From the NCBI RefSeq assembly GCF_000374305.1, contig NZ_KB894098.1:248001-312000 (forward strand): a stretch of DNA of 64,000 nt, given 5' to 3'. The position numbers and the translations under genes were made by a program. Every line of letters begins with the position of its first letter. The first letter of the stretch is position 1. Positions 8,971-17,430 of the stretch are shown one piece after another. Below the pieces are notes generated by a model. The model had not been told where the DNA came from. It did not search any database and saw only the letters and a program-made list of their open reading frames with translations. The stretch is from Actinomadura flavalba DSM 45200. GTDB lineage: Bacteria; Actinomycetota; Actinomycetes; Streptosporangiales; Streptosporangiaceae.

Positions 8971-9272
8971 GCGTCTGGATCGCCGTGATCGCCACCGGGA
9001 TCGGGTGCTACGCGCTCAAGCTCGGCGGGCTCGTCATGCCGCAGCGCGTCCTGGACGACCCGCGCGTGCAGCGGTTCGCCGAACTGGTGCCGGTCGCGCT
9101 GCTCAGCGCGCTCGTCGTCGTCCAGACGTTCGCGGACGGACGCTCCCTGGAGTTCGACGGCCCCCGCGTCGCGGGCATGGGGGCCGCCGTCGTCGCGCTC
9201 GTGTGCCGGGCGCCGTTCCTCGTCGTGCTCGCCGTGGCAGGTGCCGTGGCGGCGGCACTGCGGCTGCTGTGA
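8967..9272 (+). CDS. azlD: AzlD-family exporter subunit
   Basis: A 101-residue protein with three to four helices, the usual size for AzlD, the small partner of AzlC. It contains the pattern FAELVPVALLSALVVVQTF followed by CRAPFLVVLAVAG. The GTG start overlaps the azlC stop by four bases, so the two are probably translated together. It ends six bases before the convergent rluD gene. Confidence 0.92.
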   Translation: MSVWIAVIATGIGCYALKLGGLVMPQRVLDDPRVQRFAELVPVALLSALVVVQTFADGRSLEFDGPRVAGMGAAVVALVCRAPFLVVLAVAGAVAAALRLL

Positions 9273-9278
9273 CGGGGG

Positions 9279-10208
9279 TCAGGACTCGGCGGCGACGATC
9301 TCCAGGGCGCGGGCGAGGTCGTCGGGATAGGGGCTCTCGAACTCGACCCACTCGCCGTGCCCGGGATGCTCGAAGCCGAGGCGGACCGCGTGCAGCCACT
9401 GGCGGGTGAGGCCGAGGCGGGCGGCGAGCGTGGGGTCGGCGCCGTAGGCCATGTCCCCGGCGATGGGGTGCCGGATCGCCTGCATGTGGACGCGGATCTG
9501 GTGCGTGCGCCCCGTCTCCAGGTCGACGTCGAGCAGCGTCGCGGCGCGGAACGCCTCAACGGTGTCGTAGTGGGTGACCGACGGCTTGCCGCCCGCCACC
9601 ACCGCGAACCGGCCGTCGCCGGACGGGTGCCGGTCGATCGGGGCGTCCACCGTGCCCCGGAACGGGTCGGGATGCCCCTGGACGAGCGCCTGGTACCGCT
9701 TCTTGACGGTGCGTTCCTTGAACGCCCGCTTCAGCCGCGAGTACGCCGTCTCGGACTTGGCGACGACCATCGCGCCGGTGGTGTTGGCGTCGAGGCGGTG
9801 CACGATGCCCTGCCGCTCGGACGCGCCGCTCGTCGCGATCGTGTGCCCGGCGCCGAGCAGGCCGCCGAGGACGGTCGGGCCGGTCCAGCCGGTCGTCGGG
9901 TGGGCGGCGACGCCGATCGGCTTGTTCACCACGACGATGTCGTCGTCCTCGTACAGCAGGCCCATGCCGGGGACGGGTTCGGCCACGGGCGCCGGCGCGG
10001 CGGGCGGCGGCGGGAGCGTCACCTCCAGCCAGGCCCCGGCGTGCAGCCGGTCGGACTTGGCGACCTCGCGGCCGTCGAGCAGGACGTCGCCGGCGGCGAT
10101 GATGTCGGCGGCCCGGCCGCGCGACAGGCCGAACAGGCGGGCGAGCGCGGCGTCGGCCCGCTCCCCCTCCAGCCCGTCGGGGACGGGCAGGCTCCGCACG
10201 TCGCTCAC
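9279..10208 (-). CDS. rluD: Large-subunit pseudouridine synthase, RluD type
   Basis: A 309-residue RluA-family enzyme that isomerises uridines in 23S rRNA. An S4 RNA-binding domain occupies about residues 10-65 ([20 protein letters not shown]). The catalytic domain carries [15 protein letters not shown], with the nucleophilic aspartate, and [17 protein letters not shown]. RluD is the usual name for the actinobacterial copy that follows lspA. The GTG start at 10208 overlaps the lspA stop by four bases. Confidence 0.95.
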   Translation of the reverse strand: MSDVRSLPVPDGLEGERADAALARLFGLSRGRAADIIAAGDVLLDGREVAKSDRLHAGAWLEVTLPPPPAAPAPVAEPVPGMGLLYEDDDIVVVNKPIGVAAHPTTGWTGPTVLGGLLGAGHTIATSGASERQGIVHRLDANTTGAMVVAKSETAYSRLKRAFKERTVKKRYQALVQGHPDPFRGTVDAPIDRHPSGDGRFAVVAGGKPSVTHYDTVEAFRAATLLDVDLETGRTHQIRVHMQAIRHPIAGDMAYGADPTLAARLGLTRQWLHAVRLGFEHPGHGEWVEFESPYPDDLARALEIVAAES

Positions 10209-10810
10209 GCGTCCTCCCGGGGTCCGGCGTCGGCCGCGCGGCGCTTCTCCTCGGCGCGCGACGGCAACCGGGTGCCGTCGAGCTGGAGGCCGCGCGCGGC
10301 CAGCAGGACGGCGAGGACGCCGCCGCACACGATCGCGGAGTCGGCCAGGTTGAACACCGGCCAGTTCGGCAGCTCGATCCAGTCGACGACGTGGCCCTTC
10401 AGCGGCGCCGGGGCGCGGACGACGCGGTCGACCAGGTTGCCGAGCGCGCCGCCGAGCAGCAGCCCGAGGCAGATCGCCCACGGGAGGCTGCGCAGGTTGC
10501 GGGCCGTCCGGATGATCGCGACGACGACGCCGATCGCGATCAGCGTGAAGACGATCGTGTAACCGGTGCCGATGGAGAACGCGGCCCCGCTGTTGCGGGT
10601 CTCGCGCAGCGTCAGCAGGCCGCCGAGCAGCCGGATGGGCGCGCGGTCCTGGAGGGTGGCGACCACGACGATCTTGGTGATGACGTCGAGACCCAGCGCC
10701 GCCGTGGCGACGGCGGCCAGGACTCCGACGCGGCGAGGCCGGGACGGCGCACCGGCCTCGCCCTGAATGTCCGATGGTGAGCTCAGCGACGTTCCTCGCG
10801 TTGTTTGCAT
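10205..10810 (-). CDS. lspA: Lipoprotein signal peptidase (SPase II)
   Basis: LspA is the aspartyl membrane protease that removes signal peptides from prolipoproteins. The 201-residue product has four helices and the family blocks [21 protein letters not shown] and [13 protein letters not shown], with the two catalytic aspartates in the last two. The ATG at 10810 makes it overlap the end of the DksA-type gene by 28 bases; no better start is seen before the first helix. It is followed by rluD with a four-base overlap, the standard actinobacterial order. Confidence 0.95.
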   Translation of the reverse strand: MQTTRGTSLSSPSDIQGEAGAPSRPRRVGVLAAVATAALGLDVITKIVVVATLQDRAPIRLLGGLLTLRETRNSGAAFSIGTGYTIVFTLIAIGVVVAIIRTARNLRSLPWAICLGLLLGGALGNLVDRVVRAPAPLKGHVVDWIELPNWPVFNLADSAIVCGGVLAVLLAARGLQLDGTRLPSRAEEKRRAADAGPREDA

Positions 10811-11370
10811 GTCACACAAAGTGTGGCACGGGGGAACGCCTGGAGACGCGCCTTCCCGATCGGACGGGCGCACGACTCGCAGACGCCGTACGTGCCGGCG
10901 TCCATGCGCTGGACGGCCCGCTCGTTCTGGTCGAGCAGGTCCCGGGCATTGTAGGACAGCGACAGCTCGTGCTCGCGCTCGTACGTCTTGGCCCCGGCGT
11001 CGGCCTGGTCGTCGCCGGCGCCCTCGTTGGTGTCGCCCGCCGCGATCTGGGACGCCGACAGGTCGAGGTGGACGCGCAGCTCGGAGATCTCGCCGGTGAG
11101 GGCGGCGCGGACGTCGGCCAGCTCGGCCTCGCTCCACAGGTCCTCGCCCTCGCGGACGGGCAGCACGCCCGCCGTCGCCCGCGCGGGCGCCGCCCCGGTC
11201 TTCGCGGCGGTCTTCGCCTTGACGGCCCTGGCCTTGGCGGCGGGTTTCGCGGCCGGTTTCGCGGCGGGCTTGGTCGCGGGCTTGGCCCGTCCAGCGGGCT
11301 TGGACCGCGTCCCGGAAGCGGTCGCGACCGCCTCCTCCACGCTGGACTCCTCGACAGGCAGTGTGGACAC
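10783..11370 (-). CDS. DksA/TraR-type zinc-finger protein with histone-H1-like N-terminal tail
   Basis: A 195-residue protein. The C-terminal half (about 75-195) is a DksA/TraR coiled coil followed by a four-cysteine finger (Cys164, 167, 185, 188), so binding in the RNA polymerase secondary channel is likely by family. At the coiled-coil tip Asp121 and Asp124 line up with the DksA DxxD pair; the next key alanine appears to be Gly126. Residues 22-67 are Lys, Ala and Pro repeats (PAAK units) as in histone-H1-like proteins. GTG at 11370 follows GAAAGGGG. It is divergent from ileS and overlaps lspA. Confidence 0.9.
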   Translation of the reverse strand: MSTLPVEESSVEEAVATASGTRSKPAGRAKPATKPAAKPAAKPAAKARAVKAKTAAKTGAAPARATAGVLPVREGEDLWSEAELADVRAALTGEISELRVHLDLSASQIAAGDTNEGAGDDQADAGAKTYEREHELSLSYNARDLLDQNERAVQRMDAGTYGVCESCARPIGKARLQAFPRATLCVTCKQREERR

Positions 11371-11510
11371 GGTTGGGCCCCTTTCACCGGACGGACGATG
11401 ACCTGGCGGTACTACAGGCCGCATATGCCCCGTCACGCCGCAAAGAGAAACCCACGCGCCGGGAAATGCGGGGAGAAGAGCCGGGGCGCCGGGTAGGTTA
11501 GAATTCCACG

Positions 11511-11784
11511 TCTGAGCGGCAGGCGGAGATGGGGACACCCGCCGGCGAGAGCGGCCAGGAGCGATCCGGGGACGGTGCGAGCCCGGAGGCACGGCGCGCC
11601 GGTCCGATCACCCCGGAGCCGCCGGAGGAAACGGCGCCACGCGCCGCGTAGAACCGGCAGCCGCGACGAGCAACGAAGTGGGCCGTCCGAGCCAGGACGG
11701 CCAAGGAGGGTGGTACCGCGGGCCGCGCCGGGCGCGTCTCGTCCCTTCGGTTTCCGCGTCGTCCGAAATCGAGAGGTCCGCCCC
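11511..11784 (+). promoter_or_regulatory. Actinobacterial T-box leader of ileS
   Basis: The T-box core AGGGTGGTACCGCGG lies at 11708-11722. Its bulge TGGT (11712-11715) would pair with an ACCA 3' end, fitting uncharged tRNA-Ile. A -10-like TAGAAT at 11499-11504 places the RNA start near 11511. Upstream are structured GC-rich stems, with possible ATC specifier triplets at 11564 and 11607; which one is used was not resolved. The stem after the T-box (about 11723-11750) has no U run, so control of translation, as described for actinobacterial ileS leaders, is more likely than termination. GAGAGG at 11771-11776 is the ribosome site. It fills most of the 414-base gap 11371-11784. Confidence 0.92.
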
Positions 11785-14700
11785 GTGAGCCGTCAGTTCC
11801 GGCCCCTGCCCGCGCAGGTCGATCTTCCCGCCCTGGAGCGGGACATGCTGCGCCGCTGGCAGGACGGCCAAGTCTTCGAGCGTTCGCTGGAGCGTACGGC
11901 GGACGGCACGCCGTGGATCTTCTACGAGGGCCCGCCGACGGCGAACGGCATGCCGGGCGTCCACCACGTCGAGGCACGCGTCTTCAAGGACGTCTTCCCC
12001 CGCTTCAAGACGATGCAGGGCTTCCACGTGCCCCGCAAGGCCGGCTGGGACTGCCACGGCCTGCCGGTGGAGGTCGCCGTCGAGAAGGAACTGGGCCTCA
12101 CCGGCAAGAAGGACATCGAGGAGTACGGCGTCGCCGCGTTCAACGACCGCTGCCGCGAGTCGGTGCAGCGGCACGTGGACGCGTTCGAGGAGATGACCGA
12201 CCGGATGGGCTACTGGGTCGACAAGGAGTCGGCCTACTGGACCATGAACCCCGACTACGTCGAGTCCGTGTGGTGGTCGCTGAAGGTCGTCTTCGACAAG
12301 GGGCTGCTGTTCCGCGACTTCCGCATCACGCCGTACTGCCCGCGCTGCGGCACGGGCCTGTCCGACCACGAGCTGGGCCAGCCGGGCGGCTACGAGACGG
12401 TGTCGAGCCCGTCGGTGTTCGTGCGGATGCCGGTGACGGCCGGGCCGCTGGCCGACCTGAACGCCTCGCTGCTCATCTGGACGACGACGCCGTGGACGCT
12501 GGTGTCGAACACGGCCGTGGCCGTCCACCCCGACGTCGCCTACGTCGCCGCCCGCGTCCCGGTGACCGGCGAGGTGCTGGTGGTGGCCGAGCCGCTGCTG
12601 GAGCAGGTCCTCGGTGACGGCGCCGAGCGGCTGGCGACGTTCTCCGGCCGCGAGCTGGAGCGCACGCCGTACCGCCGCCCGTTCGACCTGGTGGACATCC
12701 CGGACGCGCACTACGTCGTCCTCGGCGACTACGTGACGGTCGAGGACGGCACCGGCCTCGTCCACCAGGCGCCCGCGTTCGGCGCCGACGACATGACGGT
12801 CTGCAAGAACTACGGGATGCCGGTCGTCAACCCGGTCGGCCCCGACGGCCGGTTCCTGGAGGACGTCCCGCTCGTCGGCGGCACGTTCTTCAAGGACGCC
12901 GACGAGACGCTCACCAACGACCTGCGCGGCCGGGGCCTGCTGTTCCGCGACGGCCACTTCGAGCACAGCTACCCGCACTGCTGGCGCTGCCACACGCCGC
13001 TGCTCTACTACGCGCTCCCCGCCTGGTACATCCGCACGACGGAGATCAAGCAGCGGCTGCTGGAGGAGAACCAGAAGACCAACTGGTTCCCCGAGACGGT
13101 CAAGGAGGGCCGGTACGGCGAGTGGCTGCGCAACAACGTCGACTGGTCCCTGTCGCGCTCGCGCTACTGGGGCACGCCGCTGCCGCTGTGGGTGTGCGAG
13201 CAGGACGACGCCCACATCACCTGCGTGGGCTCGCTCGCCGAGCTGGGCGAGCTGGCCGGGCGGGACCTGTCCAAGCTCGACCCGCACCGCCCGTACGTCG
13301 ACGACGTGACGTTCGCGTGCCCGCAGTGCGGCGGAGAGGCGCGGCGCGTCCCCGACGTCATCGACGCCTGGTACGACTCGGGCTCGATGCCGTTCGCGCA
13401 GTGGGGCGCCCCGCACCGCAACGACGAGATCTTCGAGCGCTCGTACCCGGCGCAGTACATCTGCGAGGCGCAGGACCAGACGCGCGGCTGGTTCTACTCG
13501 CTGATGGCCGTCGGCACGCTGGTGTTCGACCGGTCGTCGTACGAGAACGTGCTGTGCCTCGGCCTGATCCTCGCCGAGGACGGCCGCAAGATGAGCAAGC
13601 ACCTGGGCAACGTGCTGCGCCCGATCCCGCTGATGGACGAACACGGCGCCGACGCGCTGCGCTGGTACATGCTGGCGGCGGGACTGCCGTGGGCGGCGCG
13701 GCGGGTCGGCCACGGCGCGATCGAGGAGATCGTCCGCAAGGTCCTGCTCACGTACTGGAACACCGCGTCGTTCTTCGTCCTGTACGCCAACGCGGCGGGA
13801 CGGAACGGGCGGGCATGGACGCCGGACCGGCTCGGTGAGGCCCCGGCCCCGGCCGACCGGCCGCTGCTGGACCGGTGGGCGCTGGCCGAACTGCACCGCA
13901 CGGTCTCCGAGGTGACCGAGGCGCTGGAGCGGTTCGACACCTCGCGGGCGGGCCGCCGCCTCGCCGACTTCGTGGACGACCTGTCCAACTGGTACGTGCG
14001 GCGGTCGCGGCGGCGGTTCTGGGAGGGCCCGGAGACGCCCGCGGGCGCCGCGGCGTTCGCGACGCTGTACGAGTGCCTGGAGACGCTGACGCGGCTCATG
14101 GCGCCGCTGACGCCGTTCGTCACCGACCACGTGTGGGACGTCCTGCGCGCCGAGGACGCCCCCGACTCGGTGCACCTGGCCGACTGGCCGACCGTCGACG
14201 CGGCGCTGCTCGACGCGGACCTGTCCGCGCAGATGGCGCTGGTGCGGCGGCTGGTGGAGCTGGGCCGGTCGGCGCGCGCGGCGAGCGCGGTGCGGACGCG
14301 GCAGCCGCTCGCGCGCGCCCTCGTCGGCGCCGCGGGCTGGGCGGCGCTGCCCGCCGAGCTGCGCGGGCAGATCGCGGACGAGCTGAACGTGACGGCGTTC
14401 GAGGAGCTGGCGTCGGTCGCGGGCGACCTCGTCGAGTACGAGGTGAAGCCGAACTTCCGCGAGCTGGGCCGCCGCTTCGCCAAGGAGACCCCGAAGGTCG
14501 CCAAGGCCGTCTCCACCGCCGACCCCGTCGCGCTGGTCGCGGCGCTGCGCGCGGGCGGCGCGACCGTGGACGCCGAGGGCGTCGGGACGGTCGAGCTGGC
14601 GCCCGGCGAGGTCATCGTCACCGAACGTCCCCGGTCGGGCTGGGCGGTGGAGAGCGCGGCGGGCGAGACCGTCGCGCTCGACCTGGAGCTGACGCCGGAG

Positions 14701-14961
14701 CTGCGCCGCGCCGGGCTGGTCCGCGAGGTCGTCCGGCTCGTGCAGGACGCCCGCAAGTCCGCGGGCTTCGACGTCACCGACCGCATCGAGCTGTGGTGGC
14801 GGGCCGCCGGCGACGACCTGGCCGAGGCTCTCCGCGCCCACGGCGACGAGCTGGCCGCCGAGGTCCTCGCGACGCACGTCGGGGAGGGCCGCCCCGACGC
14901 CGACCTGGCCCACCGCCGCGACGACGAACTCAACCTCGACCTCTGGCTCCGCAGGGTCTAG
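11785..14961 (+). CDS. ileS: Isoleucyl-tRNA synthetase (type 2, altered HIGH motif)
   Basis: IleS charges tRNA-Ile and edits Val-tRNA. The protein is 1058 residues, the length of the eukaryote-like type 2 form. The segment equivalent to HIGH is GVHH at residues 58-61 (11956-11967). The KMSKS loop is KMSKH near residue 602. The tRNA-contacting and anticodon-binding parts fill the C-terminal third. GTG at 11785 follows the T-box leader; the longer upstream frame is leader sequence. It is followed by a strong terminator hairpin, so it is monocistronic. Confidence 0.97.
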   Translation: MSRQFRPLPAQVDLPALERDMLRRWQDGQVFERSLERTADGTPWIFYEGPPTANGMPGVHHVEARVFKDVFPRFKTMQGFHVPRKAGWDCHGLPVEVAVEKELGLTGKKDIEEYGVAAFNDRCRESVQRHVDAFEEMTDRMGYWVDKESAYWTMNPDYVESVWWSLKVVFDKGLLFRDFRITPYCPRCGTGLSDHELGQPGGYETVSSPSVFVRMPVTAGPLADLNASLLIWTTTPWTLVSNTAVAVHPDVAYVAARVPVTGEVLVVAEPLLEQVLGDGAERLATFSGRELERTPYRRPFDLVDIPDAHYVVLGDYVTVEDGTGLVHQAPAFGADDMTVCKNYGMPVVNPVGPDGRFLEDVPLVGGTFFKDADETLTNDLRGRGLLFRDGHFEHSYPHCWRCHTPLLYYALPAWYIRTTEIKQRLLEENQKTNWFPETVKEGRYGEWLRNNVDWSLSRSRYWGTPLPLWVCEQDDAHITCVGSLAELGELAGRDLSKLDPHRPYVDDVTFACPQCGGEARRVPDVIDAWYDSGSMPFAQWGAPHRNDEIFERSYPAQYICEAQDQTRGWFYSLMAVGTLVFDRSSYENVLCLGLILAEDGRKMSKHLGNVLRPIPLMDEHGADALRWYMLAAGLPWAARRVGHGAIEEIVRKVLLTYWNTASFFVLYANAAGRNGRAWTPDRLGEAPAPADRPLLDRWALAELHRTVSEVTEALERFDTSRAGRRLADFVDDLSNWYVRRSRRRFWEGPETPAGAAAFATLYECLETLTRLMAPLTPFVTDHVWDVLRAEDAPDSVHLADWPTVDAALLDADLSAQMALVRRLVELGRSARAASAVRTRQPLARALVGAAGWAALPAELRGQIADELNVTAFEELASVAGDLVEYEVKPNFRELGRRFAKETPKVAKAVSTADPVALVAALRAGGATVDAEGVGTVELAPGEVIVTERPRSGWAVESAAGETVALDLELTPELRRAGLVREVVRLVQDARKSAGFDVTDRIELWWRAAGDDLAEALRAHGDELAAEVLATHVGEGRPDADLAHRRDDELNLDLWLRRV

Positions 14962-14968
14962 CCCGCAC

Positions 14969-15000
14969 GCGGCCTCCGGGACGCCCGTCCCGGAGGCCGC
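14969..15000 (+). terminator. GC-rich hairpin terminator after ileS
   Basis: Fifteen bases (GCGGCCTCCGGGACG, 14969-14983) pair perfectly with 14986-15000, starting eight bases after the ileS stop. There is no long T run, which is usual for high-GC actinobacterial terminators. Confidence 0.85.
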
Positions 15001-15061
15001 GCCCGGTTTCCGATCGTCCAAGGGGTTAGACGCGACACATCGCGTTTGCGATGATGGGTGC

Positions 15062-15778
15062 GTGAGTGCTTCAGAGGACCCCACGCCCGGCACCGGTTCC
15101 GGCGGCCCGGGGGCGTACCGTGCGTCGGACGCCGACCGTGACCGGGTGGCCGACCGGCTGCGGGAGGCCCTGGCCGAGGGACGGCTGACGCCGGACGAGC
15201 ACGCCGAGCGGCTCGACGCGGCCTACAACGCCCGCACGTACGGCGAGCTTGAACCGTTGCTGCACGACCTGCCGTCGGCGGACGAGGCGCGGCCCCGGAT
15301 CTCGCTCCAGAAGGACGCGCCGCCCGAGGCGCCGCCCCGGCGGTACTCCACGTCGATCGCGGCCGTCTTCTCGGCCGCCGAGCGGCGGGGGCGCTGGATG
15401 GTGGAGGCGCAGACGAGCGTCAGCGGCGTGTTCGGCTCGGTCGAGCTGGACTTCCGGCGGGCCGTGCTGTCGCAGCGCGAGGTCACGGTCAGCGTGGCGG
15501 CGATCTTCGGCTCGATCGAGATGATCGTCCCGCCGGGCGTTCGCGTGGTGAACGAGACCACGACGATCTTCGGGCAGGTGGAGAACCCCGACGACGACGG
15601 CTGCGACCTCGACGCCCCCACGATCCGGCTGACCGGCTTCGCGTTCTTCGGCAGCGTCGAGGTCAAGCGCCGCGAGGCCGGTGCCACCCGGGCCGACCGC
15701 CGCCGCGACCGCAAGGAGGCCCGCCGGGCCGCCGTCGACGCCCACCACGACTCGGTACGCCGCCACCTCGGCCACTGA
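15062..15778 (+). CDS. DUF1707 protein with LiaF-like C-terminal domain
   Basis: A 238-residue protein. Residues about 18-70 are the DUF1707 (SHOCT-like) module, with the marks RASDADRDRVADRLREAL and HAERLDAAYNARTYGEL. Residues about 95-205 form a beta-rich repeat pattern (VSGVFGSVELDF, VAAIFGSIEMIV, TIFGQVE, FAFFGSVEVK) like the cell-wall-active LiaF C-terminal domain. The last 30 residues are Arg and His-rich. There is no signal peptide. Such proteins are linked by family to envelope-stress control, but the role is unproven. GTG start at 15062. Confidence 0.88.
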   Translation: MSASEDPTPGTGSGGPGAYRASDADRDRVADRLREALAEGRLTPDEHAERLDAAYNARTYGELEPLLHDLPSADEARPRISLQKDAPPEAPPRRYSTSIAAVFSAAERRGRWMVEAQTSVSGVFGSVELDFRRAVLSQREVTVSVAAIFGSIEMIVPPGVRVVNETTTIFGQVENPDDDGCDLDAPTIRLTGFAFFGSVEVKRREAGATRADRRRDRKEARRAAVDAHHDSVRRHLGH

Positions 15779-15787
15779 CCGCACGTG

Positions 15788-15821
15788 AACGGGCCGCGTC
15801 CCCAGGGGGAGGCGGCCCGTT
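15788..15821. terminator. Bidirectional hairpin between convergent genes
   Basis: AACGGGCCGC (15788-15797) pairs with GCGGCCCGTT (15812-15821) around a short GC loop. It fills the 56-base gap between two convergent genes, so it can end transcription from both sides. Confidence 0.8.
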
Positions 15822-15834
15822 GCGCGTGGCGTGG

Positions 15835-17283
15835 TCAGTCGCGGGCGTGCTCGCGGTCGGGCTGGCAGACGAGGCACGGCGTGCAGCCGCGTGACTTGGC
15901 CTCGGCGCGGCTGATCGACTCCAGGTCGTCGGCTTCGTCGCCGATGTCCTCGATGAGGGCGCAGTCGACGCGGTGGTAGCGCTTGGTGCCGCTGAGGATG
16001 CGGACCTCGGTGCTGTCGTCGCCCGACGACGGGACCGGCGGCGCGGGAGCCGGACCGGGCGCCGAGGCGACCGGGGTGTCGGACGGCGTCTCGCCGGGCG
16101 TGCGCGGACGCGGGGCGCCCAGGTCGCCGGTGGCGGGGTCGTTCAGAGGGTCGCGTCCCAGCGGGCCCGACAGCGGGTCGTCCAGGGGAACGTTCAACGG
16201 GTCGTTCAGCGGGTCGACCGGGCCCGGACGGGCGGGCGGCTCGGGGGCCGCCTCCGGCCGCGAGGCGGTCGCGCCGGGCGTCGGCCACGCGGACGGGATC
16301 GGCGCCGACGCGGCGGGCTCCGCGTCGAAGGACCGGGACGAGTACGCCTCGGAGTCGCCGCCGTACGACCGCCCGGAGTAGGACTCGGACGAGCCGGAAT
16401 CGCCGCCGTACGACCCGGTGGACGAGGCCCCGGAGTCGAAGGACGAGCCCGAGCCCGTGTCGAAGGACCGGGACGGCTCGGAGTCGAACGAACGGCTCGC
16501 GTACGGCTCGGACACGTCGTCCCGGCTCGCGGACGGCTCCGCGCCCGGGGACTCGGACCGTGCCACGTCCTCCGCGGGCGCCGGGTCCTCCGGACGCCGG
16601 AACGCCGACGGGTCGGACGAGACCGCCGGTGAGACCGGGGACGAGGCGGAGGCGCCGCCGTCCCGGCCGGAGGGTTCGGCGCCCCGCTCGGAGCCTGCCG
16701 CGACCGGCACCGCGGCGCGCGCCGCCAGGGCGGTGTCGGGCATGCAGGCCGTGCAGGGGCTGAACCCCTCCTCCTTGGCCTCGGCGTAGGTCAGTTCCTC
16801 CTCGTCGCGGCCGGCGAGCTGCCGGCACGTGTCGAGGTGGTACCGCTTGCGGCCGCGGATGACGAAGACGCTGGCGTCCTCGGGGACCTTGGAGGGCTCG
16901 GCGGAGAGGACCACGGTCGCCGCGCCGGAGCGCGACTCGTCGGGCTTCTCGCCGGGGACGGCGTCGCCGTCCCCGCCGGGCTCGTCCGACTTCTTGGCCT
17001 TCTCGGCCTTCTTCTCCTTCTTGCTCTTCTTCTTCTCCTGCGGATCACGGCGGGCGCGGTTGGCGTGGGCCACGGCCGCGCCCGATCCGAACAGGTCCTT
17101 ACGGCGCAGGAACACCCCGATGGCCAGGCACAGAGCGGCGACGATGCTGACCCCGATGGAGAGGTAGAACACCATCAGGACGTCCATGCCGAACAGCTCG
17201 GTGATGTCGCGCTCGGCCGCGACGATGCCCGCCACGAGCAGGGCTATCGCCACCACCACGAGCACGCCGCTCAGGATGATCAC
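15835..17283 (-). CDS. Membrane-anchored protein with two Ada-type HCCC zinc modules
   Basis: A 482-residue protein of unknown function. Two membrane helices lie at about 2-23 and 34-58, then a Lys-rich stretch (79-99). A first zinc module spans about 138-182: RKRYH, then Cys153, then EAKEEGFSP and the C177xxC180 pair, with His149. A second spans about 425-476: TKRYH437, Cys441, EAKSRG, C470xxC473. Between them is a long Ser, Asp, Pro, Gly-rich linker with SFDS repeats and PLND four-residue repeats (encoded near 16136-16218). The modules resemble Ada-like metal-binding tails of some nucleases; no nuclease domain is present. It lies downstream of divIVA. Confidence 0.82.
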   Translation of the reverse strand: MIILSGVLVVVAIALLVAGIVAAERDITELFGMDVLMVFYLSIGVSIVAALCLAIGVFLRRKDLFGSGAAVAHANRARRDPQEKKKSKKEKKAEKAKKSDEPGGDGDAVPGEKPDESRSGAATVVLSAEPSKVPEDASVFVIRGRKRYHLDTCRQLAGRDEEELTYAEAKEEGFSPCTACMPDTALAARAAVPVAAGSERGAEPSGRDGGASASSPVSPAVSSDPSAFRRPEDPAPAEDVARSESPGAEPSASRDDVSEPYASRSFDSEPSRSFDTGSGSSFDSGASSTGSYGGDSGSSESYSGRSYGGDSEAYSSRSFDAEPAASAPIPSAWPTPGATASRPEAAPEPPARPGPVDPLNDPLNVPLDDPLSGPLGRDPLNDPATGDLGAPRPRTPGETPSDTPVASAPGPAPAPPVPSSGDDSTEVRILSGTKRYHRVDCALIEDIGDEADDLESISRAEAKSRGCTPCLVCQPDREHARD

Positions 17284-17430
17284 AGGGTCACTCCAACTTT
17301 AGGGCGCGCGCCCCGAGCCGTCGTCCCGGCTCAGGGAACGCCGCCGACGCTATTCCGACACGCCGCCGGGATGGCGTGGGGGCCATCCACGGCGCGGCGA
17401 TCGGAGAACACTATCGCCTGGGGGTGGCGA

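Noticed and set aside
10810-10828. Inverted repeat TGTCACAC-AAA-GTGTGGCA near the lspA start
   Set aside because: It lies inside the codons for the last zinc-finger cysteines of the DksA-type protein, so coding constraint explains it; one mismatch, and no other copies were seen.
11608-15093. 1161-codon antisense frame over ileS
   Set aside because: It is an artefact of high-GC third positions; the sense frame encodes a full IleRS.
16136-16218. Short repeats suggestive of a CRISPR-like array
   Set aside because: They encode PLND-type four-residue repeats in frame inside a protein linker and have no spacers.
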